Positions 23,565-31,677 of a stretch of 37,888 bases of DNA are shown here, piece after piece. How positions within the stretch are numbered: the first letter of the stretch is position 1; every line of letters starts with the position of its first letter. The stretch spans positions 1-37,888 of the forward strand of contig JAPORH010000071.1 in the NCBI GenBank assembly GCA_026710325.1. The letters are read 5' to 3'. The stretch comes from Litoreibacter sp. (GTDB lineage Bacteria; Pseudomonadota; Alphaproteobacteria; Rhodobacterales; Rhodobacteraceae). The position numbers and the translations under genes are program-made. The notes below the pieces were generated by a model. The model did not search any database, had not been told where the DNA came from, and was given only the letters and a program-made list of their open reading frames with translations.

Positions 23565-24878
23565 TTACTCAGCAGGTTGCGCAGCGGGTGCTTCACCGCC
23601 TGGCTTGGACTTCGGGTAGTGGGCCGAGAAGTCCTCCTCGATCGTGGCCGGACGCGGCAGCGGTTTCTCGATCACACCCAGAAGCGGCATGATCACCAGG
23701 AAGTAGGCGAACCAATAGATCGTGCCCAGAAGCGAGATCAACGGGATCAGGCCTTCCGCCGGCATCGCGCCCGCCCACATCAGGACGAAGAAGTCGATGA
23801 CCAGCAGCAGGAACCACCATTTGAACATTGGGCGGTAGCGGCCGGAGCGCACCGATGATGTATCGAGCCACGGTGCCAGCGCCATGACAGCGATGGCGCC
23901 GAACATGGCCAACACGCCCAGGAACTTCGCATCCAGGAAGAGGAAGTCAAAGGTGATGGCGCGCAGGATCGCGTAGAATGGCAGGAAGTACCATTCAGGC
24001 ACAATGTGGGCCGGTGTCACCAGGGCGTCTGCCTCGATGTAGTTATCGGGGTGGCCCAGATAGTTCGGCATGAAGCCCACGATGGCGAAGAACACCACCA
24101 TGATAACGGCCAGCGCGAACAGGTCCTTGATCACGAAGTAGGGCCAGAATGGCAGCGTGTCTTTCTCGGCCTCCTCTTTCGAGGTGCGGCGCACTTCAAC
24201 ACCGGTTGGGTTGTTGTTGCCCGTGGTGTGGAAGGCCCAGATGTGAAGGATCACAAGGCCCGCAATCACGAATGGCAGCAGGTAGTGCAGCGAGAAGAAG
24301 CGGTTCAGCGTGGCATTGTCCACCGCGGGCCCACCCAGAAGCCAGGTTTGCAGCGCTTCGCCGATGCCCGGGATCGCGCCGAACAGGCCGGTGATCACGG
24401 TGGCACCCCAGAAGGACATCTGACCCCATGGCAGCACGTAGCCCATAAAGGCGGTGCCCATCATGGCGAGGTAGATGATCATGCCGATGATCCACGTGAC
24501 CTCACGCGGGGCTTTGTACGAGCCGTAGTACAGGCCGCGGAAAATGTGCAGATACACGGCGACAAAGAAGAGCGATGCGCCGTTTTGGTGCAGGTAGCGC
24601 AGCATGTAGCCGCCATTCACGTTGCGCATGATGTGCTCAACGGAGGCAAAGGCCTCATCAACATGCGGCGTGTAATGCATCGCCAGCACGATGCCGGTGA
24701 TGATTTGCAGCGCGAGACAGAAGGTCAGCACGATGCCCCAGATCCACATCCAGTTGAGGTTCTTGGGGGTGGGGATCATCAAAGTGTCGTAAGCAAGGCC
24801 GATGATGGGAAGGCGCTTTTGCAGCCATTTCTCCCCGCCGGTCTTGGGTTCATAATGGTCGTGTGGAATACCAGCCAT
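23565..24878 (-). CDS. petB: Cytochrome b of the bc1 complex
   Basis: 437 residues, matching Rhodobacter capsulatus cytochrome b in length. About eight to nine transmembrane helices. Heme-ligand histidines lie in [10 protein letters not shown] near 66 plus the [16 protein letters not shown] helix near 112, and in [20 protein letters not shown] near 195. The quinol-site PEWY motif is present ([17 protein letters not shown], near 292-308). It oxidises ubiquinol and carries electrons across the membrane through two b hemes. It lies 15 bp after petA and 6 bp before petC, in a classic fbc/pet operon order. Confidence 0.97.
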   Translation of the reverse strand: MAGIPHDHYEPKTGGEKWLQKRLPIIGLAYDTLMIPTPKNLNWMWIWGIVLTFCLALQIITGIVLAMHYTPHVDEAFASVEHIMRNVNGGYMLRYLHQNGASLFFVAVYLHIFRGLYYGSYKAPREVTWIIGMIIYLAMMGTAFMGYVLPWGQMSFWGATVITGLFGAIPGIGEALQTWLLGGPAVDNATLNRFFSLHYLLPFVIAGLVILHIWAFHTTGNNNPTGVEVRRTSKEEAEKDTLPFWPYFVIKDLFALAVIMVVFFAIVGFMPNYLGHPDNYIEADALVTPAHIVPEWYFLPFYAILRAITFDFLFLDAKFLGVLAMFGAIAVMALAPWLDTSSVRSGRYRPMFKWWFLLLVIDFFVLMWAGAMPAEGLIPLISLLGTIYWFAYFLVIMPLLGVIEKPLPRPATIEEDFSAHYPKSKPGGEAPAAQPAE

Positions 24879-24893
24879 TTGTATTTTCTCCCT

Positions 24894-25451
24894 TTAACCG
24901 AGTGTCAGTGTGTCTCCATCAAAGGCGGCAACAGGAACGGGCAGGTTCTTAGGCGCAGGGCCTTTGCGAATACGTCCCGAGGTGTCGTAGTGCGAGCCGT
25001 GGCACGGGCAGAACCAGCCACCGAAGTCACCTGCATCGCCCAGAGGTACACAGCCCAGGTGGGTACAAACGCCGATCATGACGAGCCACTCACCAGCTTC
25101 ATCGAGGGAGCGGTTTTCGTCAGAGGCGTCAGCACCAGCAAGGTTTGCGTTCTCAGCGCTTTGATCTGGCAGCTCGCTCAGGTCCACGTCGCGGGCGGCG
25201 GCAATCTCTTCTTCCGTACGACGACGGATGAAGACCGGCTTACCTAGCCATTTCACCGTCAACTGCGACCCGGGCTCGATGCCGGAGACGTCGACGTCAA
25301 TCGATGACAACGCTTGCACATCGGCAGATGGGTTCATTTGGTTGATCAGGGGCCACACTGCGGCACCTGCAGTCACCGCACCCGCGCCGGCGGTTGCGTA
25401 ATATAGAAAGTCGCGGCGTGTGTTACCTGCGTGATCGTCTGCGTTGGACAC
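24894..25451 (-). CDS. petA: Rieske iron-sulfur protein of the bc1 complex
   Basis: 185 residues from GTG 25451. A twin-arginine signal-anchor (TRRDFLYY near 13) is followed by one transmembrane helix (about 20-38) and the soluble Rieske domain, with cluster motifs CTHLGC near 127 and CPCHGSHYD near 147, plus the two disulfide cysteines. GTG 25451 gives MSNADDHAG, which aligns with the start of Rhodobacter Rieske proteins, and GGAGA lies 6 bp upstream. An ATG at 25457 would add two residues and leave no proper ribosome-site spacing. It is the first gene of petABC, divergent from trmL. Confidence 0.95.
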   Translation of the reverse strand: MSNADDHAGNTRRDFLYYATAGAGAVTAGAAVWPLINQMNPSADVQALSSIDVDVSGIEPGSQLTVKWLGKPVFIRRRTEEEIAAARDVDLSELPDQSAENANLAGADASDENRSLDEAGEWLVMIGVCTHLGCVPLGDAGDFGGWFCPCHGSHYDTSGRIRKGPAPKNLPVPVAAFDGDTLTLG

Positions 25452-25563
25452 GGACATTCTCCATTAGCTGATCGATGCGCGCGAGACCCACCGAGCAAAT
25501 TTAATACACCCCGCGCGGAATCCGGATCGGGGCTCTCGCGCGGTTGATAATGCGAAGGTAGGT

Positions 25564-26064
25564 ATGTCGTCTAGTGAGGAAACCCCCGATATGGCATGCC
25601 AATTGTCGCACCAAGAGCCAAAATACATACAAATTGCGGCGTTCCAGCCAGATCTGGCGCCGAATCTCGGATCTTTAGTGCGTTTGGGGGCCTGTTTTGA
25701 TGTGCCGGTGCATGTGATCGAGCCTTGTGGATTTCCGTTTTCGATGAAGCTTTTACGCACAAGGGCGTTGGATTATGGGGAAAAGGCGGATGTGCGCCAC
25801 CATGACGATTGGGATGCCTTTCAACGGACACGCACGGGACGTCTGATTCTGCTGACGACGAAGGCCGAGGCCGATCTGTGGGAGTTCGACTTCGAGCCAG
25901 GCGATTGCCTGTTGGTTGGACAGGAAAGCGCGGGTGTGCCAGAATTTGTTGCCGCTGCGGCAGATCATGCAATCCGGATCGATATGCCGGGTGGAGGACG
26001 TAGTTTGAACGTCGCAATTGCCGCCGCTATCGCAGTTGGCGAGGCTACCCGGCAACTGCGCTAA
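25564..26064 (+). CDS. trmL: tRNA (cytidine(34)-2'-O)-methyltransferase, TrmL type
   Basis: 166 residues of the SpoU/TrmH SPOUT methyltransferases. The N-terminal knot strand IQIAAFQPDLAPNLGSLVRL begins near residue 22, with IEPCGFPFSMKLLRTRALDY near 51. SAM-knot segments are LLVGQESAGVPE near 116 and RIDMPGGGRSLNVAIAAAI near 137, which match TrmL closely. The known enzyme methylates the wobble ribose in certain tRNA-Leu. Start 25564 gives the usual length plus about 15; ATG 25591 with GAGGAA upstream is a good alternative. It is divergent from petA and its stop overlaps the GNAT stop (convergent). Confidence 0.88.
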   Translation: MSSSEETPDMACQLSHQEPKYIQIAAFQPDLAPNLGSLVRLGACFDVPVHVIEPCGFPFSMKLLRTRALDYGEKADVRHHDDWDAFQRTRTGRLILLTTKAEADLWEFDFEPGDCLLVGQESAGVPEFVAAAADHAIRIDMPGGGRSLNVAIAAAIAVGEATRQLR

Positions 26065-26486
26065 AGCGTCAGCTCCATATCGCGATGCGGGATGCCGGCG
26101 TCGTCATAGACCGGGCCATAAGCGGTGAAGCCGAGCTTTTCATAAAACCCGATCGCGTGCGTTTGCGAGCCAAGTATCGCCTTTTGGAACGGGTGATTGC
26201 TGCGCAGATCATCAAGGATGGCGCGCATCAAAATAGACCCTATTCCGCTTGATCTTGCATCTTCCAGCACAGCGACCCGCTGAATTTTCGCCTTCTCCTC
26301 CATAGGCAAGACGCGTGCGGTCGCAATCGCGCGCCCGTCTTTACGCATGATATAGTGCAGACAGTCCGGGTCTTTGCCGTCAACCTCTTCCTCCTCGGGA
26401 ACGTCCTGTCCCTCGATGAAGACCACCCGCCTGATCGTTAGGCAGGTGGCGAGGTCGTCCTCAGTGGTAGCGCGGGTGACCGTCAT
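26061..26486 (-). CDS. GNAT family N-acetyltransferase (ElaA-like)
   Basis: 141 residues of the acetyl-CoA-binding GNAT fold. Motif A is IQRVAVLEDARSSGIGSILM near 69-88, with the R/Q-x-x-G-x-G/A acetyl-CoA loop in this form. Motif B follows as AILGSQTHAIGFYEKLGF near 102. The early region has RRVVFIEGQDVPEEEEVDGKD, typical of the ElaA/YjdJ-like subgroup whose substrates are unclear. Its start overlaps the upstream GST stop by ATGA, so it is the last gene of a long leftward run. The stop overlaps the trmL stop from the other strand. Confidence 0.85.
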   Translation of the reverse strand: MTVTRATTEDDLATCLTIRRVVFIEGQDVPEEEEVDGKDPDCLHYIMRKDGRAIATARVLPMEEKAKIQRVAVLEDARSSGIGSILMRAILDDLRSNHPFQKAILGSQTHAIGFYEKLGFTAYGPVYDDAGIPHRDMELTL

Positions 26487-27094
26487 TGCGCGGGCGGTTC
26501 GGTGGAGGTCATGCTGTCGCGCTTGGCGAAGTCTTCATACCAGCTTGCAAGCGCATCATGGCCTTTGCGCCAGTCGCGATCTGCAAAACGCAGGTCCAGA
26601 TAACCCAAGGCGCAGCCGACGGCGATATGGCCAATATTGAGCGGGCCTGAGAGGTGAGACATCCAGCGGGTTTCCAACGCGGAAAGACTTTGGGTGATCT
26701 TTGCCCATTGCGCGTCGACCCAAGGTGCGAAGCGCTTATCTTCGGGACGCAGGCGCGATTCGTAGACGCCAAGGATGGCGGCATCCATCATCCCGTCGGC
26801 TGTCGCCTCTAGCGTCAACAGCTCCCACTGGCGAGCGGCGGAGCTGTAGAGACCGGCCTGCACGCGGTCATCGAAAAAGCGGCAAATCACCCTGCTGTCA
26901 TAAAGCGCGGGGCCTGCTGGGCGCTCCAGCGTCGGGATTTTGCCAATCGGGTTGAGCTGCAGCGGGTTTGCGCCGGGTTCAAGCGGCGTGCCGCCCGCGG
27001 TGACAAGCTCGATATCATCGAACTGTCCGGTCTCTTTCAGCAGCACGAGGACTTTGCGCACGTAGGGTGAGGTCGGGGCGTAATAGAGTTTCAT
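26483..27094 (-). CDS. Glutathione S-transferase family protein
   Basis: 203 residues. The N-terminal thioredoxin-like domain starts with MKLYYAPTSPYVRKVLVLLK (residues 1-20; the serine/proline of TSPYVR is the probable glutathione-activating region), followed by NPIGKIPTLE near 48 and YDSRVICRFFDD near 64 (the SRxI glutathione-binding motif). The C-terminal helical domain covers about 85-200. The substrate cannot be read from the sequence. It is translationally coupled to the GNAT gene and starts 3 bp after the PaiB-like gene. A second GST lies two genes upstream, and they differ in active-site type. Confidence 0.88.
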   Translation of the reverse strand: MKLYYAPTSPYVRKVLVLLKETGQFDDIELVTAGGTPLEPGANPLQLNPIGKIPTLERPAGPALYDSRVICRFFDDRVQAGLYSSAARQWELLTLEATADGMMDAAILGVYESRLRPEDKRFAPWVDAQWAKITQSLSALETRWMSHLSGPLNIGHIAVGCALGYLDLRFADRDWRKGHDALASWYEDFAKRDSMTSTEPPAQ

Positions 27095-27097
27095 GTT

Positions 27098-27724
27098 TCA
27101 GGTCTCCTTTGGGTCAGCGCCATGCATAAGCCCGGCGAGCATTGCGAGTTCCATGCCTTGCCCGTAGGCGGCGACATGGTCGGCGGCCGCATGGCGCACA
27201 TCATCGGGTTTGTTTTGATTGAGCTTCCAGGTGCCTTCGATGCCCGTGACCTCAAACCTGAACGGAAGGATCGCACGCATCATCTTCTCCATCACGCCAT
27301 CGCTCATCTTTTCCGACGTCCAAGGCGTTTTGGGCAATAATAGAGTCTCAAAATGCGCGCTGAGCCGGTCGAGCATTTGATGTAGGTTGCCATGTGGCAT
27401 TGGGTGCAGCACACCACGCAACCGCACCGAGACATAGTTCCAGGTGGGCACCTGATCCGGCACCCCGTACCAGTCGGGGGAGATATAGCTGTCCGGCCCC
27501 ATGACGGAGATCACCGCCTTCGCGGGTGCGCCGAGACGTGCAATCGGGTTGGAGCGGACAAGGTGCAATTCGGCCTCTGCGCCCGTTTCATCTAGTAGAA
27601 AGGGGATGTGTGAGGTGAGTGGGCCATCCTCCCCATTCACCGCCAGCGTCCCAAACGCGCGTTCGCGCGCGAAACGGATGTTGCGCGCGGTCTCCTCTTT
27701 GCGGAAAGCGGGGTTGGGGTGCAT
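27098..27724 (-). CDS. PaiB-like FMN-binding protein
   Basis: 208 residues of the FMN-binding negative transcriptional regulator (PaiB) family. Features include IRFARERAFGTLAVNG near 16, TSHIPFLLD near 38, YISPDWYG near 80, VPTWNYVSVRLRG near 91 and a C-terminal segment with FEVTGIEGTWKLNQNK near 156, which is family-typical. B. subtilis PaiB affects sporulation and protease genes, but the role in other bacteria is uncertain and a flavin-reductase-like activity is possible. It lies between the two GST genes, 43 bp after the first and 3 bp before the second, and appears co-transcribed. Confidence 0.87.
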   Translation of the reverse strand: MHPNPAFRKEETARNIRFARERAFGTLAVNGEDGPLTSHIPFLLDETGAEAELHLVRSNPIARLGAPAKAVISVMGPDSYISPDWYGVPDQVPTWNYVSVRLRGVLHPMPHGNLHQMLDRLSAHFETLLLPKTPWTSEKMSDGVMEKMMRAILPFRFEVTGIEGTWKLNQNKPDDVRHAAADHVAAYGQGMELAMLAGLMHGADPKET

Positions 27725-27767
27725 GGCTCGGGTCCTTTCGAAGCGCGAGCCTAGGGGAGGCTTCGGT

Positions 27768-28409
27768 CTAGTCCAAGGCCTCTTTTTGCGGGAAAAGCGT
27801 GACCGGATCCCCTGCCTGCCATTTCGGGAATTTCGGCATGATGCGCGTAAAGCGGTCGCTGTCCAGAAAGGCGTCGAGCCAGCGGATCAGGTTGGGCCAA
27901 GGCTGTGCATCGAACCATGCACGATCCGTATTGGCGAATTGCCGAACAAAAGGCAGAATCGCCATGTCGGGTTGGGTGGGCTTTTCGCCGTAGAGGAAAT
28001 CCTGGCCAGCGAGCTGCGCGTCAAGCTGGCGTAGGAAGGTTGCAGCTTTTTCGCGTTCCTCCCCCGGCTCGCTGTTATGGCGGGTGTGGTATTTGTAGCG
28101 GTCCAGCGCCGTTTTGAAGGGGCCGTCGGAGGTGGCGATCAGGTCGCGGCCTTCATCGGGGTAGTCAAGCCAACTTTCGGGGTCATTCTGTTCTAGCGCC
28201 CAGTCCATGACGTCGAGGCTTTCTTCGATCACTTTGTCCTGCGTGATTAGGACCGGAACGGTACCTTTGGGGGAGGCTTCGAGGAATTCAGGTGCTTTGT
28301 CGCGGAGCAGGATCTCACGGATTTCAGTCTCTATTCCTGCGGAAACCAGCGCCAAACGCGCGCGCATCGCATAGGGGCAACGGCGGAAGGAATAGAGGAT
28401 GGGCCTCAT
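27768..28409 (-). CDS. Glutathione S-transferase family protein with CPYA motif
   Basis: 213 residues. The N-terminal domain carries a CPYA motif (FRRCPYAMRARLAL near 8-21), so the active residue is probably a cysteine as in omega/glutaredoxin-like GSTs that do thiol transfer rather than conjugation. SPKGTVPVLI near 50 and EESLDVMDWAL near 63 complete the glutathione site; the helical domain follows to residue 213. Its start overlaps the mtaB stop by ATGA, so the two are coupled. It differs from the serine/proline type GST two genes downstream, so the run contains two distinct GST types. Confidence 0.88.
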   Translation of the reverse strand: MRPILYSFRRCPYAMRARLALVSAGIETEIREILLRDKAPEFLEASPKGTVPVLITQDKVIEESLDVMDWALEQNDPESWLDYPDEGRDLIATSDGPFKTALDRYKYHTRHNSEPGEEREKAATFLRQLDAQLAGQDFLYGEKPTQPDMAILPFVRQFANTDRAWFDAQPWPNLIRWLDAFLDSDRFTRIMPKFPKWQAGDPVTLFPQKEALD

Positions 28410-29665
28410 GCGACGAGCTGGTTCTTGGCCACGGATTTGATGGTTGCGGGGACGATTTTCCCCTCGGGCTGATCCGTGTCAAACGCGACTTCGGCGAATT
28501 GCGCGGTGCGGCCCATGCGGGGGTTTTCCATCAGGATGTGATGGGTCTGGCCGACCTGATTTTTAAGGTGCTTCTCGACCTGGGCCTGCCCGGCCTCGCG
28601 CAAGCGTGCCGCGCGCTGCTTGATCGCTTTGCCATTTACTTGCGGCATCTTGGCGGCGGGCGTGCCTTGGCGGGGGGAGTAGGGGAAGACGTGCAGCCAG
28701 GTCAGGTCGCAATCCTCGACCAGCTTGAGGGAGTTTTCGAACATGGCATCCGTCTCGGTCGGGAAACCGGCGATGATGTCGGCGCCGAAGGTCATATCGG
28801 GGCGCAGCTTTTTGGCGTCCTCGCAAAACTTGATCGCGTCGTCGCGTAGGTGGCGGCGTTTCATGCGTTTTAGGATCATGTCGTCACCCGCCTGCAGCGA
28901 CAGATGCATATGAGGCATCAGGCGCGGCTCGGTCGCGATGGCTTGCATCAAGGCCTCATCCACCTCGATCGAATCGATGGAAGAGATACGTAGGCGGGGC
29001 AGGTCAGGTATAAGCTTCAGGATGCGGGCGACGAGATCGCCGAGCTTGGGTTCCGCTGGCAGATCCGCACCCCAGGAGGTCAGATCGACGCCGGTCAGGA
29101 CGACCTCGTTGAACCCCGATTGCACCAGCCGTTTGATCTGATCAACGATGACGCCTGCGGGGACGGAGCGGGAATTGCCGCGGCCATAAGGGATGATGCA
29201 GAAGGTGCAGCGATGGTCGCAGCCGTTTTGCACCTGAACATAGGCGCGCGACCGGGTGCCGAACCCGTCGATCAGATGCTGCGCGGTCTCGGTCACGGAC
29301 ATGATGTCGTCGACGATGACCTTTTCCGTCTCCCCTATGAAATCACCAGCAAGGCCTTGCCATGTTGCCGGGTCCATCTTCTCCGTGTTGCCCATGACGA
29401 GGTCGACCTCATCCATGGCGGCGAAGGTTTCCGGTTCGATCTGCGCGGCGCAGCCGGTGACGATCATGCGCGCGCCGGGATTGTCACGCTTAAGCTTGCG
29501 AATTTCCTGACGCGCTTTGCGAACGGCCTCTGCCGTCACGGCGCAGGTATTCACGACGACAGCGTCGCCCATGCCCGCTTGGGCGGAGAGCTCCTTCATC
29601 GCCTCCGTCTCGTAGCTGTTGAGACGGCAGCCGAGAGTCGCGAAGATGGGCGGTTTAGCTGTCAT
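28406..29665 (-). CDS. mtaB: tRNA t6A37 methylthiotransferase MtaB
   Basis: 419 residues. The N-terminal UPF0004 domain has three cysteines for one 4Fe-4S cluster (GCRLNSYE near 11, VNTCAVT near 39, VTGCAAQ near 69). The radical-SAM domain has [15 protein letters not shown] near 143, the CxxxCxxC cluster motif. A TRAM-like C-terminal domain covers about 360-419. The enzyme adds a methylthio group to t6A at position 37 of tRNAs that read ANN codons. It overlaps dapF by 11 bp at its start and the GST by ATGA at its stop. This is a common gene neighbourhood in alphaproteobacteria (dapF-mtaB). Confidence 0.93.
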   Translation of the reverse strand: MTAKPPIFATLGCRLNSYETEAMKELSAQAGMGDAVVVNTCAVTAEAVRKARQEIRKLKRDNPGARMIVTGCAAQIEPETFAAMDEVDLVMGNTEKMDPATWQGLAGDFIGETEKVIVDDIMSVTETAQHLIDGFGTRSRAYVQVQNGCDHRCTFCIIPYGRGNSRSVPAGVIVDQIKRLVQSGFNEVVLTGVDLTSWGADLPAEPKLGDLVARILKLIPDLPRLRISSIDSIEVDEALMQAIATEPRLMPHMHLSLQAGDDMILKRMKRRHLRDDAIKFCEDAKKLRPDMTFGADIIAGFPTETDAMFENSLKLVEDCDLTWLHVFPYSPRQGTPAAKMPQVNGKAIKQRAARLREAGQAQVEKHLKNQVGQTHHILMENPRMGRTAQFAEVAFDTDQPEGKIVPATIKSVAKNQLVA

Positions 29666-30497
29666 CGATCTGGCTCAAGAAATCAGGCGTAAGCGTCCCG
29701 GAAAAAACATGCGCGGTCGGCCCAGTCATCCAAACACCGTCCTCGCGCCAGTCAATCTCGATCCGGCCACCGTCCAGGTCAATCGCTACTTTGCGCGCAG
29801 TTAGACCCTTTCTGGCAGCGGCCACTGCAGTTGCGCAGGACGAAGACCCAGAAGCCAGAGTGACACCTACCCCGCGTTCCCACACACGCATGCGCAGATG
29901 ATCAGGGCCGATGAGGGAGGCGAATTGAACATTGGTGCGCTCCGGGAAGAGCGGGTGATGTTCTATCTCGGCCCCGCGAGCTTCAAGGTCTACGGCCTCT
30001 GCATCCTCGACAAAGAACGTACAATGCGGGTTGCCCATTCCGGTCGCAGTTGGAGCACCATCTATGGGCAGTTCCAACGTACCTATCGCTTCCGCCAAGG
30101 GGATGTCCTGCCACTCGAGCAAGGGCGCGCCCATATTGACACTGACAAGACCAGGTGCCGCCTGGACGGCTTGCAGCAAGCCGCGCTCTGTTTTTAGCGT
30201 CATTGCGTCAACGCCATGGTGAGACATCTCATACTGCGCGACGCACCGGGTCGCGTTTCCGCAAGCGGCCGCGGTGGAGCCGTCGGCATTGTAGAAGGTC
30301 AGCCCGATATCGGCGCCAGCCACATCGTCCAGCACAGCCAGCTGGTCGAACCCGACACCGCGATGCCGGTCACCGAGCGCGCGCGCGAGCGCTGAGGTGA
30401 CCACAGCGCCGGCGCCCCGCTGGTCTATGACCACGAAGTCGTTTCCAAGCCCGTGCATTTTCATGAAGGGCAAGCTATTTGCGCTGTCTTTCGTCAT
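29655..30497 (-). CDS. dapF: Diaminopimelate epimerase-like protein, second catalytic Cys replaced by Ser
   Basis: 280 residues, normal length. DapF interconverts LL- and meso-diaminopimelate for lysine and peptidoglycan. The first active-site motif is intact ([18 protein letters not shown], Cys79), as are [14 protein letters not shown] near 12 and the GNPHCTFFV segment near 155. The second motif, usually ACG[ST]GAC, reads LASGSSSCA: the catalytic cysteine (C217 of the Haemophilus enzyme) is Ser216, codon TCT at 29850-29852. The rest of the loop is changed as well (GSSSCA for GTGACA). This should cripple or alter activity unless the organism has another DapF. It heads a leftward run of six genes. 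Confidence 0.88.
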   Translation of the reverse strand: MTKDSANSLPFMKMHGLGNDFVVIDQRGAGAVVTSALARALGDRHRGVGFDQLAVLDDVAGADIGLTFYNADGSTAAACGNATRCVAQYEMSHHGVDAMTLKTERGLLQAVQAAPGLVSVNMGAPLLEWQDIPLAEAIGTLELPIDGAPTATGMGNPHCTFFVEDAEAVDLEARGAEIEHHPLFPERTNVQFASLIGPDHLRMRVWERGVGVTLASGSSSCATAVAAARKGLTARKVAIDLDGGRIEIDWREDGVWMTGPTAHVFSGTLTPDFLSQIDDS

Positions 30498-30557
30498 GGC
30501 GCTGCATATAGCGACGGTTTGTCGATGTGTTAAGGGCCCAAGTAATGAGCGCTGGGC

Positions 30558-31163
30558 TCAGGACCCTGGGGCTTGCTCGGGGGACAAAATATCGGTGACC
30601 ATTCTCAGGCTGCGCGCACGTTTGGGTTCTATCAGCCAGATTTGTTCATGCGGGACCTTGAAGGCCTTTGCCATGATCGAGCGGGAATACCCCATTTCAG
30701 TCCAATACTGCTGAGCGATTCTAAATGTCTCCTGCGTGGGTCTGTCGCTTTTCCATGCATGCAGACCAAGTTTGCCGTCCTCATACATAATGCGCTGTTT
30801 GCCAGCGATGAAAATGTCGATGCATGCGGAGAAACACGCCGCAACAACAAATGTGTTGATGCCTTTTTGCTTGATGGTGCGGCCAACCTGATGCGCGGCG
30901 ACCGGATCGCCACCTGGGCTTTGCAATATGATCAGCCCATTCACCTCGCCTTGCGTCGCAAGAGCTTGAAACCAGTAGGAGGTTTCGCTGGTGATCTTAC
31001 CGTCAAGCACTAGAAAATCGCCGTTTTCTGTCTGTTCGACGAAGAGAGCACCGCCAATCGCTTGCGCTTCGTCGGTGACCAAAACCCCATTCTGAGCATT
31101 GGGTGTCGCGCAGGCGCAGAGGCCGGTCAGTCCGATAAGGGCAAGAAGGATTCTGAAATACAT
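30558..31163 (-). CDS. Lipoprotein with ClpP/crotonase-like periplasmic domain (COG3904 type)
   Basis: 201 residues with a lipoprotein signal (LIGLTGLCAC, probable lipidated Cys18). The domain has the ClpP/crotonase-like look: NGLIILQSPGGDPVAAHQVG near 75 (oxyanion-like strand-turn), then FVVAACFSACIDIFIAGKQR near 104, where a serine sits in the place of the ClpP nucleophile region. Residues near HAWKSDRPTQETF could hold the histidine. This matches the predicted periplasmic protein group COG3904, whose function is unknown. A good AAAGGAG ribosome site lies upstream. It is 60 bp upstream of dapF on the same strand and may be a separate transcript. Confidence 0.82.
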   Translation of the reverse strand: MYFRILLALIGLTGLCACATPNAQNGVLVTDEAQAIGGALFVEQTENGDFLVLDGKITSETSYWFQALATQGEVNGLIILQSPGGDPVAAHQVGRTIKQKGINTFVVAACFSACIDIFIAGKQRIMYEDGKLGLHAWKSDRPTQETFRIAQQYWTEMGYSRSIMAKAFKVPHEQIWLIEPKRARSLRMVTDILSPEQAPGS

Positions 31164-31240
31164 GGCGGGGTGACTCCTTTGACCTAATGTGGGTCGATTG
31201 CGACAAAATGGAAAGCAAGGTTTTGCATCTGTTTTAGCCC

Positions 31241-31268
31241 TTGACGGGTCGGGGTCGTGGCTTTAGTT
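31241..31268 (+). promoter_or_regulatory. Promoter of tRNA-Lys
   Basis: TTGACG (31241-31246) and TTAGTT (31263-31268) are separated by 16 bp, and the tRNA begins 14 bp after the -10 box. The -35 is near consensus and the -10 weak. Confidence 0.55.
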
Positions 31269-31281
31269 GGGCACCTCACGT

Positions 31282-31357
31282 GGGCCCTTAGCTCAGTTGG
31301 TAGAGCAACTGACTTTTAATCAGTAGGTCGATGGTTCGAACCCATCAGGGCTCACCA
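31282..31357 (+). tRNA. tRNA-Lys (anticodon UUU)
   Basis: Complete cloverleaf of 76 nt with encoded CCA. The acceptor arms 31282-31288 and 31347-31353 pair (one G-U). The anticodon stem 31308-31312 pairs with the arm after loop CTTTTAA, giving anticodon UUU at 31315-31317. The T-arm contains GGTTCGAACCC. Discriminator A is at 31354 and CCA at 31355-31357. Confidence 0.97.
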
Positions 31358-31482
31358 CTTTATCTTCGAAGTGGTACATAGGCGGAAATCAATTTCGCGT
31401 GCAGGCATCGGACGACTAGTGGTCGACACATGCTGCTGTCTTGGTGCTATGATAGCACAACTGATGTTGCGCGGGGTGCCTC

Positions 31483-31659
31483 ATGTTTCAATCTATTGGC
31501 GGTTTTATTGTTTTTGCTCTCGATATCTGGGCGATCGTTTCCATTATCAATTCCAAGGCTGAGACCTCCAAGAAGGTTCTGTGGATCCTTCTGGTTCTGC
31601 TACTGCCGCTTATTGGTTTTGTGATTTGGTTTTTCGCGGGGCCGCGCCCAAGCCAATGA
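31483..31659 (+). CDS. PLDc_N-type small membrane protein
   Basis: 58 residues. Two hydrophobic helices are separated by a short basic stretch: FIVFALDIWAIVSIIN near 8 and VLWILLVLLLPLIGFVIWFF near 32, ending in GPRPSQ. The order DIWAIVSI...KVLWILLVLLLPLIGFVIWFFAGPR is characteristic of the PLDc_N (phospholipase D nuclease N-terminal) family of small membrane proteins, whose role is unclear. Only a weak GGGG-type ribosome site lies upstream. It sits 125 bp after tRNA-Lys and converges with the PhyR-like gene, with 18 bp between stops. Confidence 0.8.
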   Translation: MFQSIGGFIVFALDIWAIVSIINSKAETSKKVLWILLVLLLPLIGFVIWFFAGPRPSQ

Positions 31660-31677
31660 ATGGGGGTGCTGAGTGGG

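Noticed and set aside
24006-25247. A 413-codon plus-strand frame over petB and petA
   Set aside because: It is a shadow of the cytochrome b and Rieske genes on the other strand; low-complexity His/Asp-rich product and no ribosome site.
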